Below are positions 9,724 to 20,530 of a stretch of DNA of 64,000 nucleotides, one piece after another. The DNA is from Oenococcus kitaharae DSM 17330 (GTDB lineage: Bacteria > Bacillota > Bacilli > Lactobacillales > Lactobacillaceae): assembly GCF_000241055.1 (NCBI RefSeq), contig NZ_CM001398.1, positions 1,413,163 to 1,477,162 of the forward strand, given 5' to 3'. Within the stretch, counting starts at the first letter, position 1. Each line of letters starts with the position of its first letter. Position numbers and translations under genes: made by a program. Below the pieces are notes generated by a model. That model had not been told where the DNA came from. It searched no databases and saw nothing but the letters and a program-made list of their open reading frames with translations.

Positions 9724-10602
9724 ATGAAAATTGAAGAAGGCTACATGCCCTTTCGCGGGTTTAAGACCTATTATCGTATCGTTGGTGAAGCCAATGGCAA
9801 GGCACCCTTGCTTTTAATTCACGGCGGCCCCGGATCGTCGCATAACTATTTTGAACTGCTGGATGACTATGCTGAAACTGGCGGCCGGCAGCTGATCATG
9901 TACGATCAAGTCGGTTGCGGCAAGTCTTCCTTGCCAGAGGACGAATCCGTCTATGTCAAGGAAACCTGGGCCGAAGAATTGATTGCCCTGCGCCAATACC
10001 TGCACCTAGATGAATTACATATGCTAGGACAATCTTGGGGCGGGATGCTGGAAATGCTCTACCTCACTCAGTACGACCAGACTGGTGTCAAGAGTGTCAT
10101 GATTGACGGCTCGCCAGCCTCAATTAAATTATGGACGCAAGAGCAACATAGGTTAATTTCCTACTTGAGCTACGAAGACCGTCAAGCGATTGCCGAAGCT
10201 GAACGGACTGGCAACTTCTCTGGGCCGAAATACCTGGCTGCTAACGACCGTTACATGGAACGTTATTGTTGGGATGACCCGGATGAAAGCTCACCAGAAC
10301 CGCTCCGTCGCAAAACTAACGGGAAACGGGCCAGCCTGATTGCTGAAGGCCCCAACGAATTTACAGAGAACGGCACTATCAGCGACTACGATGTAACCGA
10401 TGATTTGCACAAGATTCACGTGCCAGTGCTGGTAACCAGCGGGACAGATGATTTGTGCACACCATTGATCGCCAAATCCGTTTATGACCATATTCCTGGA
10501 GCAAAATGGCATTTGTTTGCCAATAGCCGTCACCTAGCATTGTTGGATCAGCGTGATAAATTTATTTCTGTGCTGGATAGCTGGTTAAAAGCAAACGATT
10601 AG
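9724..10602 (+). CDS. pepI: Proline iminopeptidase (alpha/beta hydrolase, S33)
   Basis: Releases N-terminal proline from peptides. The 292-residue sequence carries the oxyanion motif HGGPGSSH (33-40), the nucleophile elbow GQSWGG with Ser104, the acidic residue in SGTDDLCTP (D242/D243) and the catalytic His in NSRHLAL (H270). It closely resembles lactobacillus PepI in length and motifs. The start is set by AAAGGAGG at 9707-9714. It is the only plus-strand gene in a 29-kb minus-strand stretch, stands alone with its own terminator, and uses more GC-ending codons than its neighbours, which fits acquisition by transfer (inference). Confidence 0.95.
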   Translation: MKIEEGYMPFRGFKTYYRIVGEANGKAPLLLIHGGPGSSHNYFELLDDYAETGGRQLIMYDQVGCGKSSLPEDESVYVKETWAEELIALRQYLHLDELHMLGQSWGGMLEMLYLTQYDQTGVKSVMIDGSPASIKLWTQEQHRLISYLSYEDRQAIAEAERTGNFSGPKYLAANDRYMERYCWDDPDESSPEPLRRKTNGKRASLIAEGPNEFTENGTISDYDVTDDLHKIHVPVLVTSGTDDLCTPLIAKSVYDHIPGAKWHLFANSRHLALLDQRDKFISVLDSWLKAND

Positions 10603-10610
10603 AGATGATT

Positions 10611-10652
10611 GAAAAAGCCCATGACCTGTGATGAACAGATTGTGGGCTTTTT
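10611..10652. terminator. Bidirectional intrinsic terminator
   Basis: AAAAAGCCCA (10612-10621) pairs with TGGGCTTTTT (10643-10652). A T-run on each strand lets it end both pepI and the convergent M20 peptidase gene. Confidence 0.85.
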
Positions 10653-10692
10653 GATTCTTTTAGGGTCGCTCTTTCACAACTTATTTAGTGTT

Positions 10693-11853
10693 TTATTGCA
10701 AATATTCTATAGCGATTTTTTCGTAGATTGCAGCGGCCTGCAGATAGACCTTCAAATCCAAGTGCTCATCAACAGCATGGGCACAATCGTCAGATTCCGG
10801 TCCGAAAATCAAAATTGGGAATTTTGCAGTTCCCTTGATATATTCAGAGGCCTCATTAGCACCCGAGCCAGCTACCAAGCTTCCCGGAAAACCACTGATT
10901 TCCTGAATCGCTTTTTGGGCTAGACGTGTAAAATCACTTACCTTCTGAACCGGCAATGGCAGTTCCGGAAAGACAATTTCTAATTTCAGCTTTGCAACCG
11001 AAGATTGGTTCAACTGGTCGATAATTTGTTCAAGTGATTGAATAATCTCGTCATTGCTGACCTCAGGGATTGTTCGCATATTGCCGCCTAAAACAGCAGA
11101 ATCGGGAATCTGATTCAACTGTTTCCCACCTTCGATCGTTGTAAAGGCATTCGTAAATGAACCTAAAATCTCATTTTTTTGCGTCAAGCTCTTAAAGTAT
11201 GTATCAAATCGATCCATGACTTGACGCAAAGCGTTAATGGCATTGATGCCATTTTCAGGCCTGGAAGAATGAGCGCTTTTTCCAGTTGCAAAGACACGAT
11301 AATCGATCACACCTTTGTTTGTGTAGCCTATCTGAAATTCCTTGCGCGGTTCACCTAGAATTAAAGCCGTAACGTCATCTAAGGCACCGCTTTGTGTGAC
11401 CTGTTTGGCACCAATTTCGCTTGTCTCCTCGCCAACCGTCCCGATTAATTTGAGACTGCCGCTAAAATTCGATCCAGCTCTGACAATCGCTAAAGCAGCT
11501 GAAGTCAGCGCAGACAATCCGCCTTTCATGTCATCCGCACCGCGTCCATACAAGATATTGTCCTGAATTTCAGCCTTAAATGGATCATGTTTCCAAGTTG
11601 ACAAGTCACCAGCCGAGACCGTATCCTCATGTCCAGAAAACGCCAGCACCTTGTTGCCAGGTTTTTTACCCTTAATCGTCAAAACCAATGACTTTCTGCC
11701 AGTATCAGCCTCGATAAAACGGCTTTGAACATTATCATAACCTGAAAATAAGTCGCTAATATAGGCAGCCACGGCTGCTTCGTTCTTGTTATCAGTCTCG
11801 AACTGGACAATTTTTTGAAAAATCTCGATTTTTTTTGAATCTGCTAAAACCAT
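10693..11853 (-). CDS. M20-family peptidase / ArgE-DapE-like deacylase
   Basis: A 386-residue zinc hydrolase of the ArgE/DapE/CPG2 group. Metal and catalytic motifs are clear: FSGHEDTVSAG near residue 73 (His and Asp), GRGADDMKGGLSAL near 105 (bridging Asp), GTVGEETSEIGAK near 140 (catalytic Glu pair) and a C-terminal FGPESDDCAHAVDE (His). The dimerisation domain lies between. The substrate cannot be told from sequence: succinyl-diaminopimelate, N-acetylornithine and dipeptide-type amides are all handled by relatives. AAGGGGA lies before the ATG, and TGATACAAT just upstream could be an extended -10, so it may have its own promoter after recO. Confidence 0.85.
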   Translation of the reverse strand: MVLADSKKIEIFQKIVQFETDNKNEAAVAAYISDLFSGYDNVQSRFIEADTGRKSLVLTIKGKKPGNKVLAFSGHEDTVSAGDLSTWKHDPFKAEIQDNILYGRGADDMKGGLSALTSAALAIVRAGSNFSGSLKLIGTVGEETSEIGAKQVTQSGALDDVTALILGEPRKEFQIGYTNKGVIDYRVFATGKSAHSSRPENGINAINALRQVMDRFDTYFKSLTQKNEILGSFTNAFTTIEGGKQLNQIPDSAVLGGNMRTIPEVSNDEIIQSLEQIIDQLNQSSVAKLKLEIVFPELPLPVQKVSDFTRLAQKAIQEISGFPGSLVAGSGANEASEYIKGTAKFPILIFGPESDDCAHAVDEHLDLKVYLQAAAIYEKIAIEYLQ

Positions 11854-11887
11854 ATAATCCCCTTCATTTTCAGATTATTGTATCAGT

Positions 11888-12658
11888 TCAGTCATTGTTT
11901 GTGCGTTTGATTTCTAAGCCGTTCATCTGCTCAATAAAACTACGAGCTCGTGTTTTCAAGCCAATTTGACGATCGTAAATTAAATTAATCACACGCTGCA
12001 AGCTGCGCTTAATCTTGTCAGAAACTTTGATTGAATGAATTTTTTCAAGGTCTAGGCGAGAAAACATCCTCAAATAGTAAATAGCAGCCGGGTCGGCATG
12101 CAAACGATGTTCATCCATGGCAAAGTGTTGTTTGGCCAAGATGCCATTATATTTTTCTGAAAAATCGAATTCACCTTGCTGAGTATGATCAATTGGGTCA
12201 TCAATCAGATTGGGTTCAACACCAAAAACAGTCAACAATTGAATTTCGAAAATATTGGCAATGATTTGAGGATCAAGACCTGAATTAATCTTTTCAAGAC
12301 CAGTGGCCAGCATTCGATACCAGCGATCGATGGGCTGATGCTCCTCAAAAGCGGCAGCCAGCAGTTCAGCAATATGGCTGGCATAGGCATTTAAAAGGAT
12401 ATCCAATGAAATTTGCTGATACAAACTGATTTGATCAATCGAATTTAAATATCCAAGCCCATTATTTTTGGGCAATCTGCCAAAAAAAGTGCCATGCGCA
12501 AAAAGCTGAGTCACGATTTTCATCTGACTTTTGGCTTTTTTGCTGCCGCGGCAGAGATAAGTATTGATACCGATCCCAGGGCTGATGATTCTGATAAGAG
12601 AATCATTTTCCGAATAGTCGCGTACACCGATAACGATGCCGGAAAATCTATCATCCAT
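11888..12658 (-). CDS. recO: DNA repair protein RecO
   Basis: Helps load RecA on SSB-coated DNA in the RecFOR pathway. The 256-residue sequence has the N-terminal OB-fold ([20 protein letters not shown], then [11 protein letters not shown]) and a helical C-terminal domain starting near residue 80. The family's zinc-finger cysteines are not present, as in many Gram-positive versions. Its start codon abuts the stop codon of era, the usual era-recO order. Confidence 0.95.
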   Translation of the reverse strand: MDDRFSGIVIGVRDYSENDSLIRIISPGIGINTYLCRGSKKAKSQMKIVTQLFAHGTFFGRLPKNNGLGYLNSIDQISLYQQISLDILLNAYASHIAELLAAAFEEHQPIDRWYRMLATGLEKINSGLDPQIIANIFEIQLLTVFGVEPNLIDDPIDHTQQGEFDFSEKYNGILAKQHFAMDEHRLHADPAAIYYLRMFSRLDLEKIHSIKVSDKIKRSLQRVINLIYDRQIGLKTRARSFIEQMNGLEIKRTNND

Positions 12659-13587
12659 TAGTTGTCTTGTTTGGAATTATAGCCCAGTTCCTGTAAAGCC
12701 TGCGGCCGTTCGCGCCAACGCGGTTCGACCTTAACCCAAGTTTCCAGATAAACTTTGTCGCCCAGCAATGGTTCGATATCTTTTCTAGCAAGCTGACCGA
12801 TTCTCTTAATCATGCGGCCCTGCTTGCCGATGATAATATTCTTTTGAGAAGCGCGTTCAACAATAATCGAAGCTTGGATGTGCAGCTTGGCATTTTCGCC
12901 ATCTTTTTTCATTGAATCAATCACAACCGCAATCGAATGAGGAACTTCCTGCTCTGTGAGCTGTAAAATCTTTTCCCGAATTAATTCTGAAACTAAAAAC
13001 CTTTCCGGATGATCAGTGACCTGATCTTTATCAAAATACTGTGGTCCAGGATTGAGCTTACCAATAATATTTTCAACCAAATCCGGAACCTGCTCGCCAG
13101 ACAAAGCAGAAATAGGATAGACTTCTGACCAGTCAATCGCATTTACCGTGTAACTATTAATCGTATTGAATAAATCATTTTTATTTTTGATAAGGTCGAT
13201 TTTATTAACCAACAAATAGATCGGCGTGTTTTTGATTTGTTTTAAGCGATTAATAATAAAATCATCGCCAAGGCCGCGTTTTTCAGAAGCATCTACCACA
13301 AATAAAACTGCGTCAGCTTCATTCAATGCACCAAGACTGGCTTTTTCCATATACTGATCCAAACTGTTATGCGGTTTATGAATGCCCGGCGTATCCAAAA
13401 ACACCACTTGAGCATTATCTGTTGTATAGATGCCGGCAATTTTATTACGCGTCGTTTGTGCCTTGCTTGAAATGATGGCAATTTTTTGTCCAACGATATA
13501 ATTTATTAACGTTGATTTGCCGACATTCGGTCTGCCAATAATTGCCACAAAGCCAGATTTAAAATCTTTTTCCAAATTAGTCTCCAT
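12658..13587 (-). CDS. era: GTPase Era
   Basis: A GTPase that binds the 3' end of 16S rRNA during 30S maturation. The G domain shows [10 protein letters not shown] (G1), [12 protein letters not shown] (G3) and NKIDLIK (G4); the C-terminal KH RNA-binding domain follows ([32 protein letters not shown]). 309 residues is normal. It follows dgkA after 1 bp and touches recO. Confidence 0.98.
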   Translation of the reverse strand: METNLEKDFKSGFVAIIGRPNVGKSTLINYIVGQKIAIISSKAQTTRNKIAGIYTTDNAQVVFLDTPGIHKPHNSLDQYMEKASLGALNEADAVLFVVDASEKRGLGDDFIINRLKQIKNTPIYLLVNKIDLIKNKNDLFNTINSYTVNAIDWSEVYPISALSGEQVPDLVENIIGKLNPGPQYFDKDQVTDHPERFLVSELIREKILQLTEQEVPHSIAVVIDSMKKDGENAKLHIQASIIVERASQKNIIIGKQGRMIKRIGQLARKDIEPLLGDKVYLETWVKVEPRWRERPQALQELGYNSKQDN

Positions 13588-14025
13588 TTAATAATTAAAT
13601 AAATTATGTATGCCAAGCCAATGCCAGAGATAAGGCTGCAAAATAATTGCCAAAATCGCAAATTCAATCATCACAGCAAATACAACACCAGCTGCCGCGA
13701 CATCTTTAGCCAATTTTGCAAGATCATCATAACGATCGCCTACAGTTAAATCAACAATTGCCTCAATGATAGTATTCAAAATTTCTGCAATGATCGCAAA
13801 AGAGACCGCAATCGTTACCCAAAGCCAATCCGAACGAGATAGATGGAATTGAATGCCAACCCATAAAACGGCAAGAGCAATCACGATATGAATACGAAAA
13901 TTCCGTTCCCGGCTCAGCATGATCCAGACCCCGTTAAATGCATTAAAAAGCGCAACAAAAAAATTCTTGTTGCGTTGATATGTTTTCCTTTTTGGCCACA
14001 ACGGTTTTTTATCTTGTAAGCCCAT
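13588..14025 (-). CDS. dgkA: Undecaprenol/diacylglycerol kinase, DgkA type
   Basis: A small integral membrane kinase (145 residues) with a basic N-terminus and three membrane helices (around 45-62, 70-92 and 112-140). The catalytic signature of the family, AEILNTIIEAIVDL near residue 80, is present. In Gram-positives this family mainly phosphorylates undecaprenol. It overlaps ybeY by 17 bp in the conserved ybeY-dgkA-era cluster. Confidence 0.95.
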   Translation of the reverse strand: MGLQDKKPLWPKRKTYQRNKNFFVALFNAFNGVWIMLSRERNFRIHIVIALAVLWVGIQFHLSRSDWLWVTIAVSFAIIAEILNTIIEAIVDLTVGDRYDDLAKLAKDVAAAGVVFAVMIEFAILAIILQPYLWHWLGIHNLFNY

Positions 14026-14470
14026 ATTCCTCTAAAATCGCATCCTGTAAACCGAACATTTCGTCTTCTGCTGCCTGACTTTTAGTATGATCATAACCTA
14101 AAAGATGCAAAAAACCATGTACAGCCAAATAAGCCAACTCTCGGTTGTAACTGTGACCATATTCTTCTGCTTGGTGTTTAGCATGATCCAAACTAATAAA
14201 AAGATCACCAAGCTCCTCGGGAACACCTTCGATGTGAATGCGGTCCGCCTCTTCTAAAGCAAAAGAAATCACGTCAGTTGCGCGGTCGGTATCACGATAC
14301 TGTTTATTAATTTTGTGAATTTCTTCATCGTCGACAAAATTAACAGACATTTCATAATCGTGATCCAATTTCATAAAGACTGCTGCATGCTGCAAAACAT
14401 CCTTCACGAGAGCCGCATCGTCATTGTTCACTTCTTCTTGTTTGTCGTCTAGCACAACAACATCAAGCAT
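14009..14470 (-). CDS. ybeY: Endoribonuclease / rRNA maturation factor YbeY
   Basis: A zinc-dependent protein for 16S rRNA 3'-end processing and ribosome quality control. The metal-binding motif AVHGFLHLLGYDH is close to the C-terminus (H-x3-H-x5-H type), preceded by the TDVISFAL motif. I start at the ATG at 14470, which overlaps the phoH stop by 8 bp and has GAAGGGA upstream; an in-frame start 15 codons earlier lies inside phoH and would add a non-conserved segment. Confidence 0.95.
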   Translation of the reverse strand: MLDVVVLDDKQEEVNNDDAALVKDVLQHAAVFMKLDHDYEMSVNFVDDEEIHKINKQYRDTDRATDVISFALEEADRIHIEGVPEELGDLFISLDHAKHQAEEYGHSYNRELAYLAVHGFLHLLGYDHTKSQAAEDEMFGLQDAILEEYGLTR

Positions 14471-15449
14471 CTTTTTTCTGTTCCCTTCTCTTTTCATCTC
14501 GTTCATAGGCATCAACGATTAATCCTACCAATGGATGACGCACAACATCATCGTGTGTAAAGGTGACCATACCGATCGATTTAACACCCTCTAAGATCCG
14601 ACGAGCCTGAATCAGCCCAGATTGTTTTGACCCCTTAGGCAGATCAATTTGTGAGATATCACCATTAATCAGCATACGCGAATTAAATCCGAGCCGCGTG
14701 AGGAACATTTTCATTTGCGCAGGCGTCGTATTTTGTGCCTCATCCAAAATAATAAAAGCATTGTCCAAGGTACGGCCACGCATATAGGCTAAGGGTGCTA
14801 CTTCAACAATCCCTCTCTCTAATAAGCGGCTGCTTTGTTCAGATCCGATGATAGCGTCCATGGCATCATAAATCGGGCGAAGATAGGGATCGACTTTTTC
14901 CTTTAAATCACCTGGCAGAAATCCTAAGGATTCCCCCGCCTCAACAGCTGGCCGTGTGATAATAATTCGGTCAACATCACCTTTTTTCAAAGATGAGATC
15001 GCCATAACAACAGCTAAATAGGTCTTACCAGTTCCAGCCGGTCCGATGCCGAAAGTAATCTCATTCTTTTTAATCGACTGAATATACTGACGTTGCCCAA
15101 TGTTTTTGACGCGAACCGGACGATTTCTCGCGTCATTGATCAAGGTATCGGAGTAAAGCTCTGTGAAATACTCCAAAGTCCCCTTTTTCTGCATTGTGAT
15201 AGCACTTGCAATATCCGACGGTCCAATCTGGATATGTCTTTTGATCAATTTGACCAAAACTAAAATCACGTCTTGTGCAGCTTGGACGTGTTCCTCTGGT
15301 CCCTTAACAATAATTGAATTGGCTCGCTGACTGATTTCGACATTAAAGCCCTCTTCTAAAATCGTGAGAAACTTGTCTTGATTGCCGACGATACTTTGCA
15401 GTTGTTCAGGACTTTCTAAAGGAAATTCGCGGTTAATTATCTGACTCAT
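14463..15449 (-). CDS. phoH: PhoH-like ATPase
   Basis: A 328-residue P-loop ATPase of the PhoH/YbeZ family, found next to ybeY in most bacteria and thought to act with it on RNA. The Walker A motif GPAGTGKTYLAV lies near residue 136, Walker B (AFIILDEAQNTT) near 230, and an N-terminal KH-like region precedes the ATPase. It overlaps the yqeY-like gene upstream by 4 bp and ybeY downstream by 8 bp. Confidence 0.95.
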   Translation of the reverse strand: MSQIINREFPLESPEQLQSIVGNQDKFLTILEEGFNVEISQRANSIIVKGPEEHVQAAQDVILVLVKLIKRHIQIGPSDIASAITMQKKGTLEYFTELYSDTLINDARNRPVRVKNIGQRQYIQSIKKNEITFGIGPAGTGKTYLAVVMAISSLKKGDVDRIIITRPAVEAGESLGFLPGDLKEKVDPYLRPIYDAMDAIIGSEQSSRLLERGIVEVAPLAYMRGRTLDNAFIILDEAQNTTPAQMKMFLTRLGFNSRMLINGDISQIDLPKGSKQSGLIQARRILEGVKSIGMVTFTHDDVVRHPLVGLIVDAYERDEKRREQKKDA

Positions 15450-15895
15450 TGAGCTCCTAATTTTGTTTTCACGAGCGATGCAACTTTAGCACCGTCTGCG
15501 CGACCCTTAGTCTTAGCTGAAAGGACGCCCATGACTTTACCCATTTCTCTCAGGCCGCTTGCATTCAACTGCTGAATTGTCTGAGAGACAAGATCATCTA
15601 ATTCAGCCTCAGTCAGCTGTTCAGGCATATACTTGGCCAGCACTTTGATCTCATCTTCAGTCTTCTCAACTAGATCCTGTCTTTTGCCCTTTTTAAAATC
15701 AGCAATTGAGTCATTTCTAGATTTAACTTCGCTTGCCAAAACAGCTAGCGTCTCGTCATCAGATAGATCATGACCTAATTCAATCTGCTTATTCGAGATG
15801 GCCGCCTTGGCCATTCTCAAAACACTGAGCGTTTCTTTGTCCTTGGCTTTCATCGCTGTAATGATAGCTGCTTGAATATCGTTTGTTAGACTCAT
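15446..15895 (-). CDS. yqeY: GatB/YqeY domain protein
   Basis: 149 residues, related to the tRNA-binding tail domain of GatB, as in the family: LTNDIQAAIITAMKAKDKETLSVLRM at the N-terminus and GLREMGKVMGVLSAKTKGRADG near the C-terminus (the quoted regions are separated by a helical middle). The function of stand-alone YqeY is uncertain; transamidation-linked or tRNA-related roles are proposed. It follows rpsU through a weak terminator, the standard Firmicutes order. Confidence 0.93.
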   Translation of the reverse strand: MSLTNDIQAAIITAMKAKDKETLSVLRMAKAAISNKQIELGHDLSDDETLAVLASEVKSRNDSIADFKKGKRQDLVEKTEDEIKVLAKYMPEQLTEAELDDLVSQTIQQLNASGLREMGKVMGVLSAKTKGRADGAKVASLVKTKLGAQ

Positions 15896-15921
15896 TTCTC
15901 TCCTAGTTATTAGTAATTATA

Positions 15922-15946
15922 TAAAAAAAGGCCTTGCGGCCGTTTC
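15922..15946 (-). terminator. Weak intrinsic terminator after rpsU
   Basis: On the minus strand GGCC-GCAA-GGCC followed by TTTTTTT. The stem is only 4 GC pairs, so partial read-through into yqeY-phoH is expected, which would keep rpsU expression above the rest. Confidence 0.6.
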
Positions 15947-15950
15947 CAAA

Positions 15951-16145
15951 TTAATGATCGTTACGAGCACGCTTACGAGCACGCTTTTGTGCGGCCTCGC
16001 TCTTTAACTTGCGAGCCACAGAAGGCTTGACATAAAACTCACGCTTGCGAACTTCCTGAAGGGTACCGTCTTTTGCGACACCGCGCTTGAAACGACGAAG
16101 TGCATCATCAAACGATTCATTATGACGAACAATAATACTTGCCAT
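15951..16145 (-). CDS. rpsU: 30S ribosomal protein S21
   Basis: A 64-residue basic protein: [18 protein letters not shown] at the N-terminus and an Arg/Lys-rich C-terminus, typical S21. I start at 16145 because AAAGGAGGGGG lies just upstream; a frame opening at 16244 would add 33 unrelated residues and run across the promoter. First gene of the rpsU-yqeY-phoH string. Confidence 0.97.
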   Translation of the reverse strand: MASIIVRHNESFDDALRRFKRGVAKDGTLQEVRKREFYVKPSVARKLKSEAAQKRARKRARNDH

Positions 16146-16194
16146 GTTATATCCCCCTCCTTTCGTGTCCGATTTACTTGCGTATGACCTAATA

Positions 16195-16223
16195 ATTATG
16201 ACATTTTTAGGCTTAAATGGCAA
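16195..16223 (-). promoter_or_regulatory. Promoter of rpsU
   Basis: On the minus strand TTGCCA (16223-16218), 17-bp spacer, CATAAT (16200-16195) with an extended TGT before it. The -35 box lies in the last codons of polC, so rpsU is transcribed separately from the polC unit. Confidence 0.6.
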
Positions 16224-19200
16224 ACAAATCCATTTGATTGGCATCTGTCATACCATCCAGCATATGATTCTGATCCATAAAATCGATCAAAGTCTTGTTA
16301 ACAGAGCCGCGTTTGGCCAAATCTTCTTTAGAAATAAAGTCGTGTTCAGCTCTAGCTGCAACAATGGCTTTAGCCACGTTATCGCCCAGGCCGGGTAATG
16401 TGATAAAAGGCAGGATAATTTGATTTCCCTTGATTTTCCAATCAAAAGCTTCGGATTCATAGAGATCAACCATTTTAAACTCGATGCCGCGCTGCCAGGC
16501 TTCATTGGCAATCTCATAAATGGCAAGTGTTTTCGATTCTTCTTTATTCAAATCATTGTAACGGCTGCGGTAACTTTTCACGAGTGCTTGAACTTTATTT
16601 TTCCCTTGCGTAATCCCGACAGCATCTAGTGTCTTATCTTTGGCACGGACAGAGAAATAAGCTGCGTAATAAATGGCTGGGAAATAAACCTTGAAGTAAG
16701 CAATACGGAGTGCCGAGGTCACATAGGCTGCAGCATGTGCACGAGGAAACATATACTGAATCTTCTGCATCGATTCAATATACCAGTTCGGTACTTTCGG
16801 ATGTGCTTTCAAAATAGCCATGTGCTCATCGGAAATTCCTTTACCTTTACGCACTTTTTCCATAATTTGAAAGGCATCAGACGAGTCTAGCCCAAAGGAC
16901 ATTAAATCGGTCATGATCTTATCACGGGTTCCGATAACAGTACCAATGTTGGCCTGCCCAGCTTTAATCAATTCATCAGCGTTGCCATTCCAGACGTTCG
17001 TTCCGTGAGACAATCCGGAAATCTGCAGCAGTTCGCCAAAATTATGCGGCTTTGTCTGCTCAAGCATACCGCGGACAAAGTTGGTCCCGAATTCCGGAAT
17101 GCCTAAAGTACCTGTGTTGGACATAATTTCCTCTGCAGTTACCCCAAGAGCTTTGGTCGATGTAAACAAGGATAGAACACCTGAATCGTTGACAGGAATC
17201 GTTTTAGGATCAATGCCGGACATATCCTGTAATGCTCGAAGCAAGGTTGGATCATCGTGGCCTAGGATATCCATTTTCAAGACATTATCATGAATTGAAT
17301 GGTAATCCAGATGGGTCGTTTTCCAGTTGGACTTTGTATCATCGGCCGGGAATTGAATAGGCGTGAAATCATAAACATCATGATTAGCTGGAATAATGAT
17401 GATACCACCAGCATGTTGACCGGTTGTTCGTTTAACACCTGTAATGCCGTCAGACAAGCGGTCTTCTTCAGCCTTGCGGTAATGAATCTGCTCTGATTCC
17501 TCATAATTTTTAACCATGCCATAGGCAGTTTTTTCAGCAACGGTACCAATTGTTCCGGCACGAAAAACATTGTTTTCACCAAACATGACCTTCGTATAAT
17601 TATGCGCGATCGGCTGATAATCGCCAGAGAAATTCAAATCGATATCCGGTACTTTATCACCTTTAAAACCTAAGAAGGTCTCAAATGGGATGTTTTGCCC
17701 ATCGCCAATTAAGAGTGTGCCGTCAATCGGATTTCGTTTTTCCGGCAAATCAAAACCTGATGAGATCGTATCGTCATCAACGAACTCAGTATAATTACCA
17801 TTTCTGGAACGATAATGTGGTGGTAGAGGATTGACTTCAGTAATACCCATCATCGTCGCAACTAGTGACGAACCAACCGATCCACGCGAACCGACGATAT
17901 AACCGTCTTTATTTGATTTATCGACCAGGCGCTGACAAATAACATAAATAACCGCATAGCCGTTACCAATAATCGCGTTCAACTCACGATCCAGACGTTT
18001 TTGGATAATATCCGGCAACGGGTCGCCATACATTTCTTTGGCACGCGCAAAGGTTTTTTGTCTCAGAATTTCTTCTGAACCTTCAATTTTCGGTGTTGAT
18101 AGTCCTTTTTTCAAAGGCTGAACATCATCGATACTGTCGGCAATCTTGTGGCTATTTTCGACAACAATTTCATACGCCTTATCTTCACCAAGAAAACTAA
18201 ATTCATCTAACAGATGCTGCGTTTTTTTCATCGACAAATCGGCTAAGCGATAACGTGTTTCACCGCCTGCTGATGACCGAGCAATTTTTGAATTCAACAG
18301 AATTGTTCGATAAATGCGGTCTTTTTCGCCAACATAATGCACATCACCAGTAACTACTAATGGTTTTTTCAACATTTCGGCTAAGTTGACATAATCACGA
18401 ATAATTTGCCGCAAAGCTCCATCGTCTTTAATAAATCCCGACTCAATTCGCGGTTGATAATTCTCTAAGGGCTGTACTTCAATGTAATCATAGCCAACTC
18501 GGTCGGCCAGTTCACTAGCCTTGTCGAGTCCTTCACGCGCAAGCGTATCAAATAATTCACCAGAAACATCGCCCGAACCAACAAGCAGCCCTTCATGATA
18601 TTTTGTTAACAGGCTTTTAGGAACACGAGAAACACGATAGTAATAATTAACATTCGACTCAGAAACCAGCTTGTATAAATTCTTCAAACCGATCTGATTT
18701 TTCACAAGGATCGACAAATGTGTCGGCCTTGTTTGACGCCAGCTGTCATGATCATCTGTATGCTCGTTCAATTGCTCATCGTAGACGATACCGTACTTCT
18801 CTTCAGCTTCTTTTAAAAACAGATGCAGCAGCATCCCAGTTGCTGTCGAATCGTCAATCGCGCGATGATGGTGCTCCAAATTAACATTGAACTTCTTAGA
18901 CAAAAAATCGAGTGTATAACGACCAAAATTCGGGTACAGCCAGCGAGCCAAATTCAACGTATCCAAAACCAATGTGTCGATTTTAGGCAATTGATGCTGC
19001 ACTAAAGCATGATTAACAAAGCCATAATCAAAGCGAATCACATTATGTCCAGCTAGGATAGTTCCCTTATAAAAATCCTGGAATGAGCTCAGTACTTCAG
19101 CTTCGGGCTTGCTATTCCTAACAAGATCATCGGTAATTCCTGTCAGATTGATTGTTTGTTCAGACAGAGGGAAACCAGGATTGATGAATTCATCAAAAGT

Positions 19201-20526
19201 ATCCAACACAGTACCATGTTTCATTTTGACTGCGGATAACTGAATAATTTTATCTGAAACAGCCGACAAGCCAGTGGTTTCAATATCGAAAATTGTATAT
19301 TCAGAATCGGATAACTTCTCATGCTGCGTGTTTATTGCAATCGGTTCACCATCGGCAACAAAATTAGCTTCCAAACCATAAATTGCTTTGACACCAGTCT
19401 TGGCGCTGGCCGCAGCTGCTTCAGGAAATGCCTGAACATCCGCATTATCCGTGATCGCTAAAGCAGGCTGCTGCCACTGCGCTGCCTGATCAAATAATTC
19501 ACTAGCCGAATTAACAGCATTTAACGCCGTCATTGTGGTGTGCGCGTGTAGCTCGATACGATGCTCCTTTCCTTCTGGAACAGGATCACTGTCGGCTTCT
19601 TTTTTGACAGTTTGCAAATCATTAATATTCAGAGACAATTCGCCGCCCATAAAATCATCCACAGCAACACGACCACGAATTTTCACCCAAATTTGAGAAG
19701 GAATATTTTTTAGTACGGCGTTGTCTTTGGCATTCCGTGAGAAAACTTTTGCCGAAATCGAGTTCGTATAATCAGTCACTTCAATCGTTAAAATGGCACC
19801 GCCACGGCGTGTCTCACGATAATCCGATTTATAAACGTACCCTTCGACAACTACATTGTCCCCATCGGAAACCTGGTCAATTGGCGTCAATTTACTCGAT
19901 TTAGGAATTGCATTGCCTAAGAGCACATTTGTGCTTATTTCTGGCGCCGCTAATTGTGCGACAGAGGCCGCGGATTCATGTATTTCAGCTGCCTGAGATG
20001 TTTCAAACTGTTCTTGAATCTCAGCTTGCTTTTCACTATCGACATTAAAAGTAAATGGCAGGTCAACACCTAATTTCTTGTAAATATCGATAATATCTGC
20101 ATGCAAATTCGTAAAGTAAGACACGCCCGCTTTTGTCGTCAGCAAGGCTTCAATACCACTACCAGTATCTGCAAAATTGATACCGGCTGAAATTTCATTA
20201 GTAAATGGTGTGTTTTTATCCAAAATAGAAAGGACAAGATGCCAATATTCACCTAGCTGTGTTATACCAGCCCGCTCTGCAACTTGAAATTGAAAGACAC
20301 AATGAATATTTTCTTTCACGAAAGTGTCTTTAGTATCAATGATTAGACGGCCTAAAACCGTGGGAAGCAGAAAATGATCACTAGTAAAACTAAAAACCCA
20401 CTGCCGTTCATCTGGATCAACTAAAACACTTTGAAGTACGGCACCATCTAATTTCTTAGACAGCTGATCGTCGCCATGTCCGATTTGTTCCAAGAGAATT
20501 TTTAATTTAGAGTCATTTTCATTCAT
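16213..20526 (-). CDS. polC: DNA polymerase III PolC-type alpha subunit
   Basis: The Gram-positive replicative polymerase with built-in proofreading (1437 residues). Order: N-terminal domains, OB fold (about 225-310), first part of the PHP domain (from about 325), inserted DEDDh 3'-5' exonuclease (about 410-575; [21 protein letters not shown] motifs all present), rest of PHP, palm ([12 protein letters not shown] near 962), fingers, and C-terminal helix-hairpin-helix. The PHP site is degenerate: where relatives usually read MSQMDA and TDHAVVQ, here are MTALNA and TDNADVQ, so one Asp and one His metal ligand have become Asn. It follows proS after 4 bp. Confidence 0.98.
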   Translation of the reverse strand: MNENDSKLKILLEQIGHGDDQLSKKLDGAVLQSVLVDPDERQWVFSFTSDHFLLPTVLGRLIIDTKDTFVKENIHCVFQFQVAERAGITQLGEYWHLVLSILDKNTPFTNEISAGINFADTGSGIEALLTTKAGVSYFTNLHADIIDIYKKLGVDLPFTFNVDSEKQAEIQEQFETSQAAEIHESAASVAQLAAPEISTNVLLGNAIPKSSKLTPIDQVSDGDNVVVEGYVYKSDYRETRRGGAILTIEVTDYTNSISAKVFSRNAKDNAVLKNIPSQIWVKIRGRVAVDDFMGGELSLNINDLQTVKKEADSDPVPEGKEHRIELHAHTTMTALNAVNSASELFDQAAQWQQPALAITDNADVQAFPEAAAASAKTGVKAIYGLEANFVADGEPIAINTQHEKLSDSEYTIFDIETTGLSAVSDKIIQLSAVKMKHGTVLDTFDEFINPGFPLSEQTINLTGITDDLVRNSKPEAEVLSSFQDFYKGTILAGHNVIRFDYGFVNHALVQHQLPKIDTLVLDTLNLARWLYPNFGRYTLDFLSKKFNVNLEHHHRAIDDSTATGMLLHLFLKEAEEKYGIVYDEQLNEHTDDHDSWRQTRPTHLSILVKNQIGLKNLYKLVSESNVNYYYRVSRVPKSLLTKYHEGLLVGSGDVSGELFDTLAREGLDKASELADRVGYDYIEVQPLENYQPRIESGFIKDDGALRQIIRDYVNLAEMLKKPLVVTGDVHYVGEKDRIYRTILLNSKIARSSAGGETRYRLADLSMKKTQHLLDEFSFLGEDKAYEIVVENSHKIADSIDDVQPLKKGLSTPKIEGSEEILRQKTFARAKEMYGDPLPDIIQKRLDRELNAIIGNGYAVIYVICQRLVDKSNKDGYIVGSRGSVGSSLVATMMGITEVNPLPPHYRSRNGNYTEFVDDDTISSGFDLPEKRNPIDGTLLIGDGQNIPFETFLGFKGDKVPDIDLNFSGDYQPIAHNYTKVMFGENNVFRAGTIGTVAEKTAYGMVKNYEESEQIHYRKAEEDRLSDGITGVKRTTGQHAGGIIIIPANHDVYDFTPIQFPADDTKSNWKTTHLDYHSIHDNVLKMDILGHDDPTLLRALQDMSGIDPKTIPVNDSGVLSLFTSTKALGVTAEEIMSNTGTLGIPEFGTNFVRGMLEQTKPHNFGELLQISGLSHGTNVWNGNADELIKAGQANIGTVIGTRDKIMTDLMSFGLDSSDAFQIMEKVRKGKGISDEHMAILKAHPKVPNWYIESMQKIQYMFPRAHAAAYVTSALRIAYFKVYFPAIYYAAYFSVRAKDKTLDAVGITQGKNKVQALVKSYRSRYNDLNKEESKTLAIYEIANEAWQRGIEFKMVDLYESEAFDWKIKGNQIILPFITLPGLGDNVAKAIVAARAEHDFISKEDLAKRGSVNKTLIDFMDQNHMLDGMTDANQMDLFAI

Positions 20527-20530
20527 GCTG

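Noticed and set aside
10609-10923. 104-codon plus-strand frame after pepI
   Set aside because: It begins in the terminator and lies mostly opposite the M20 peptidase gene.
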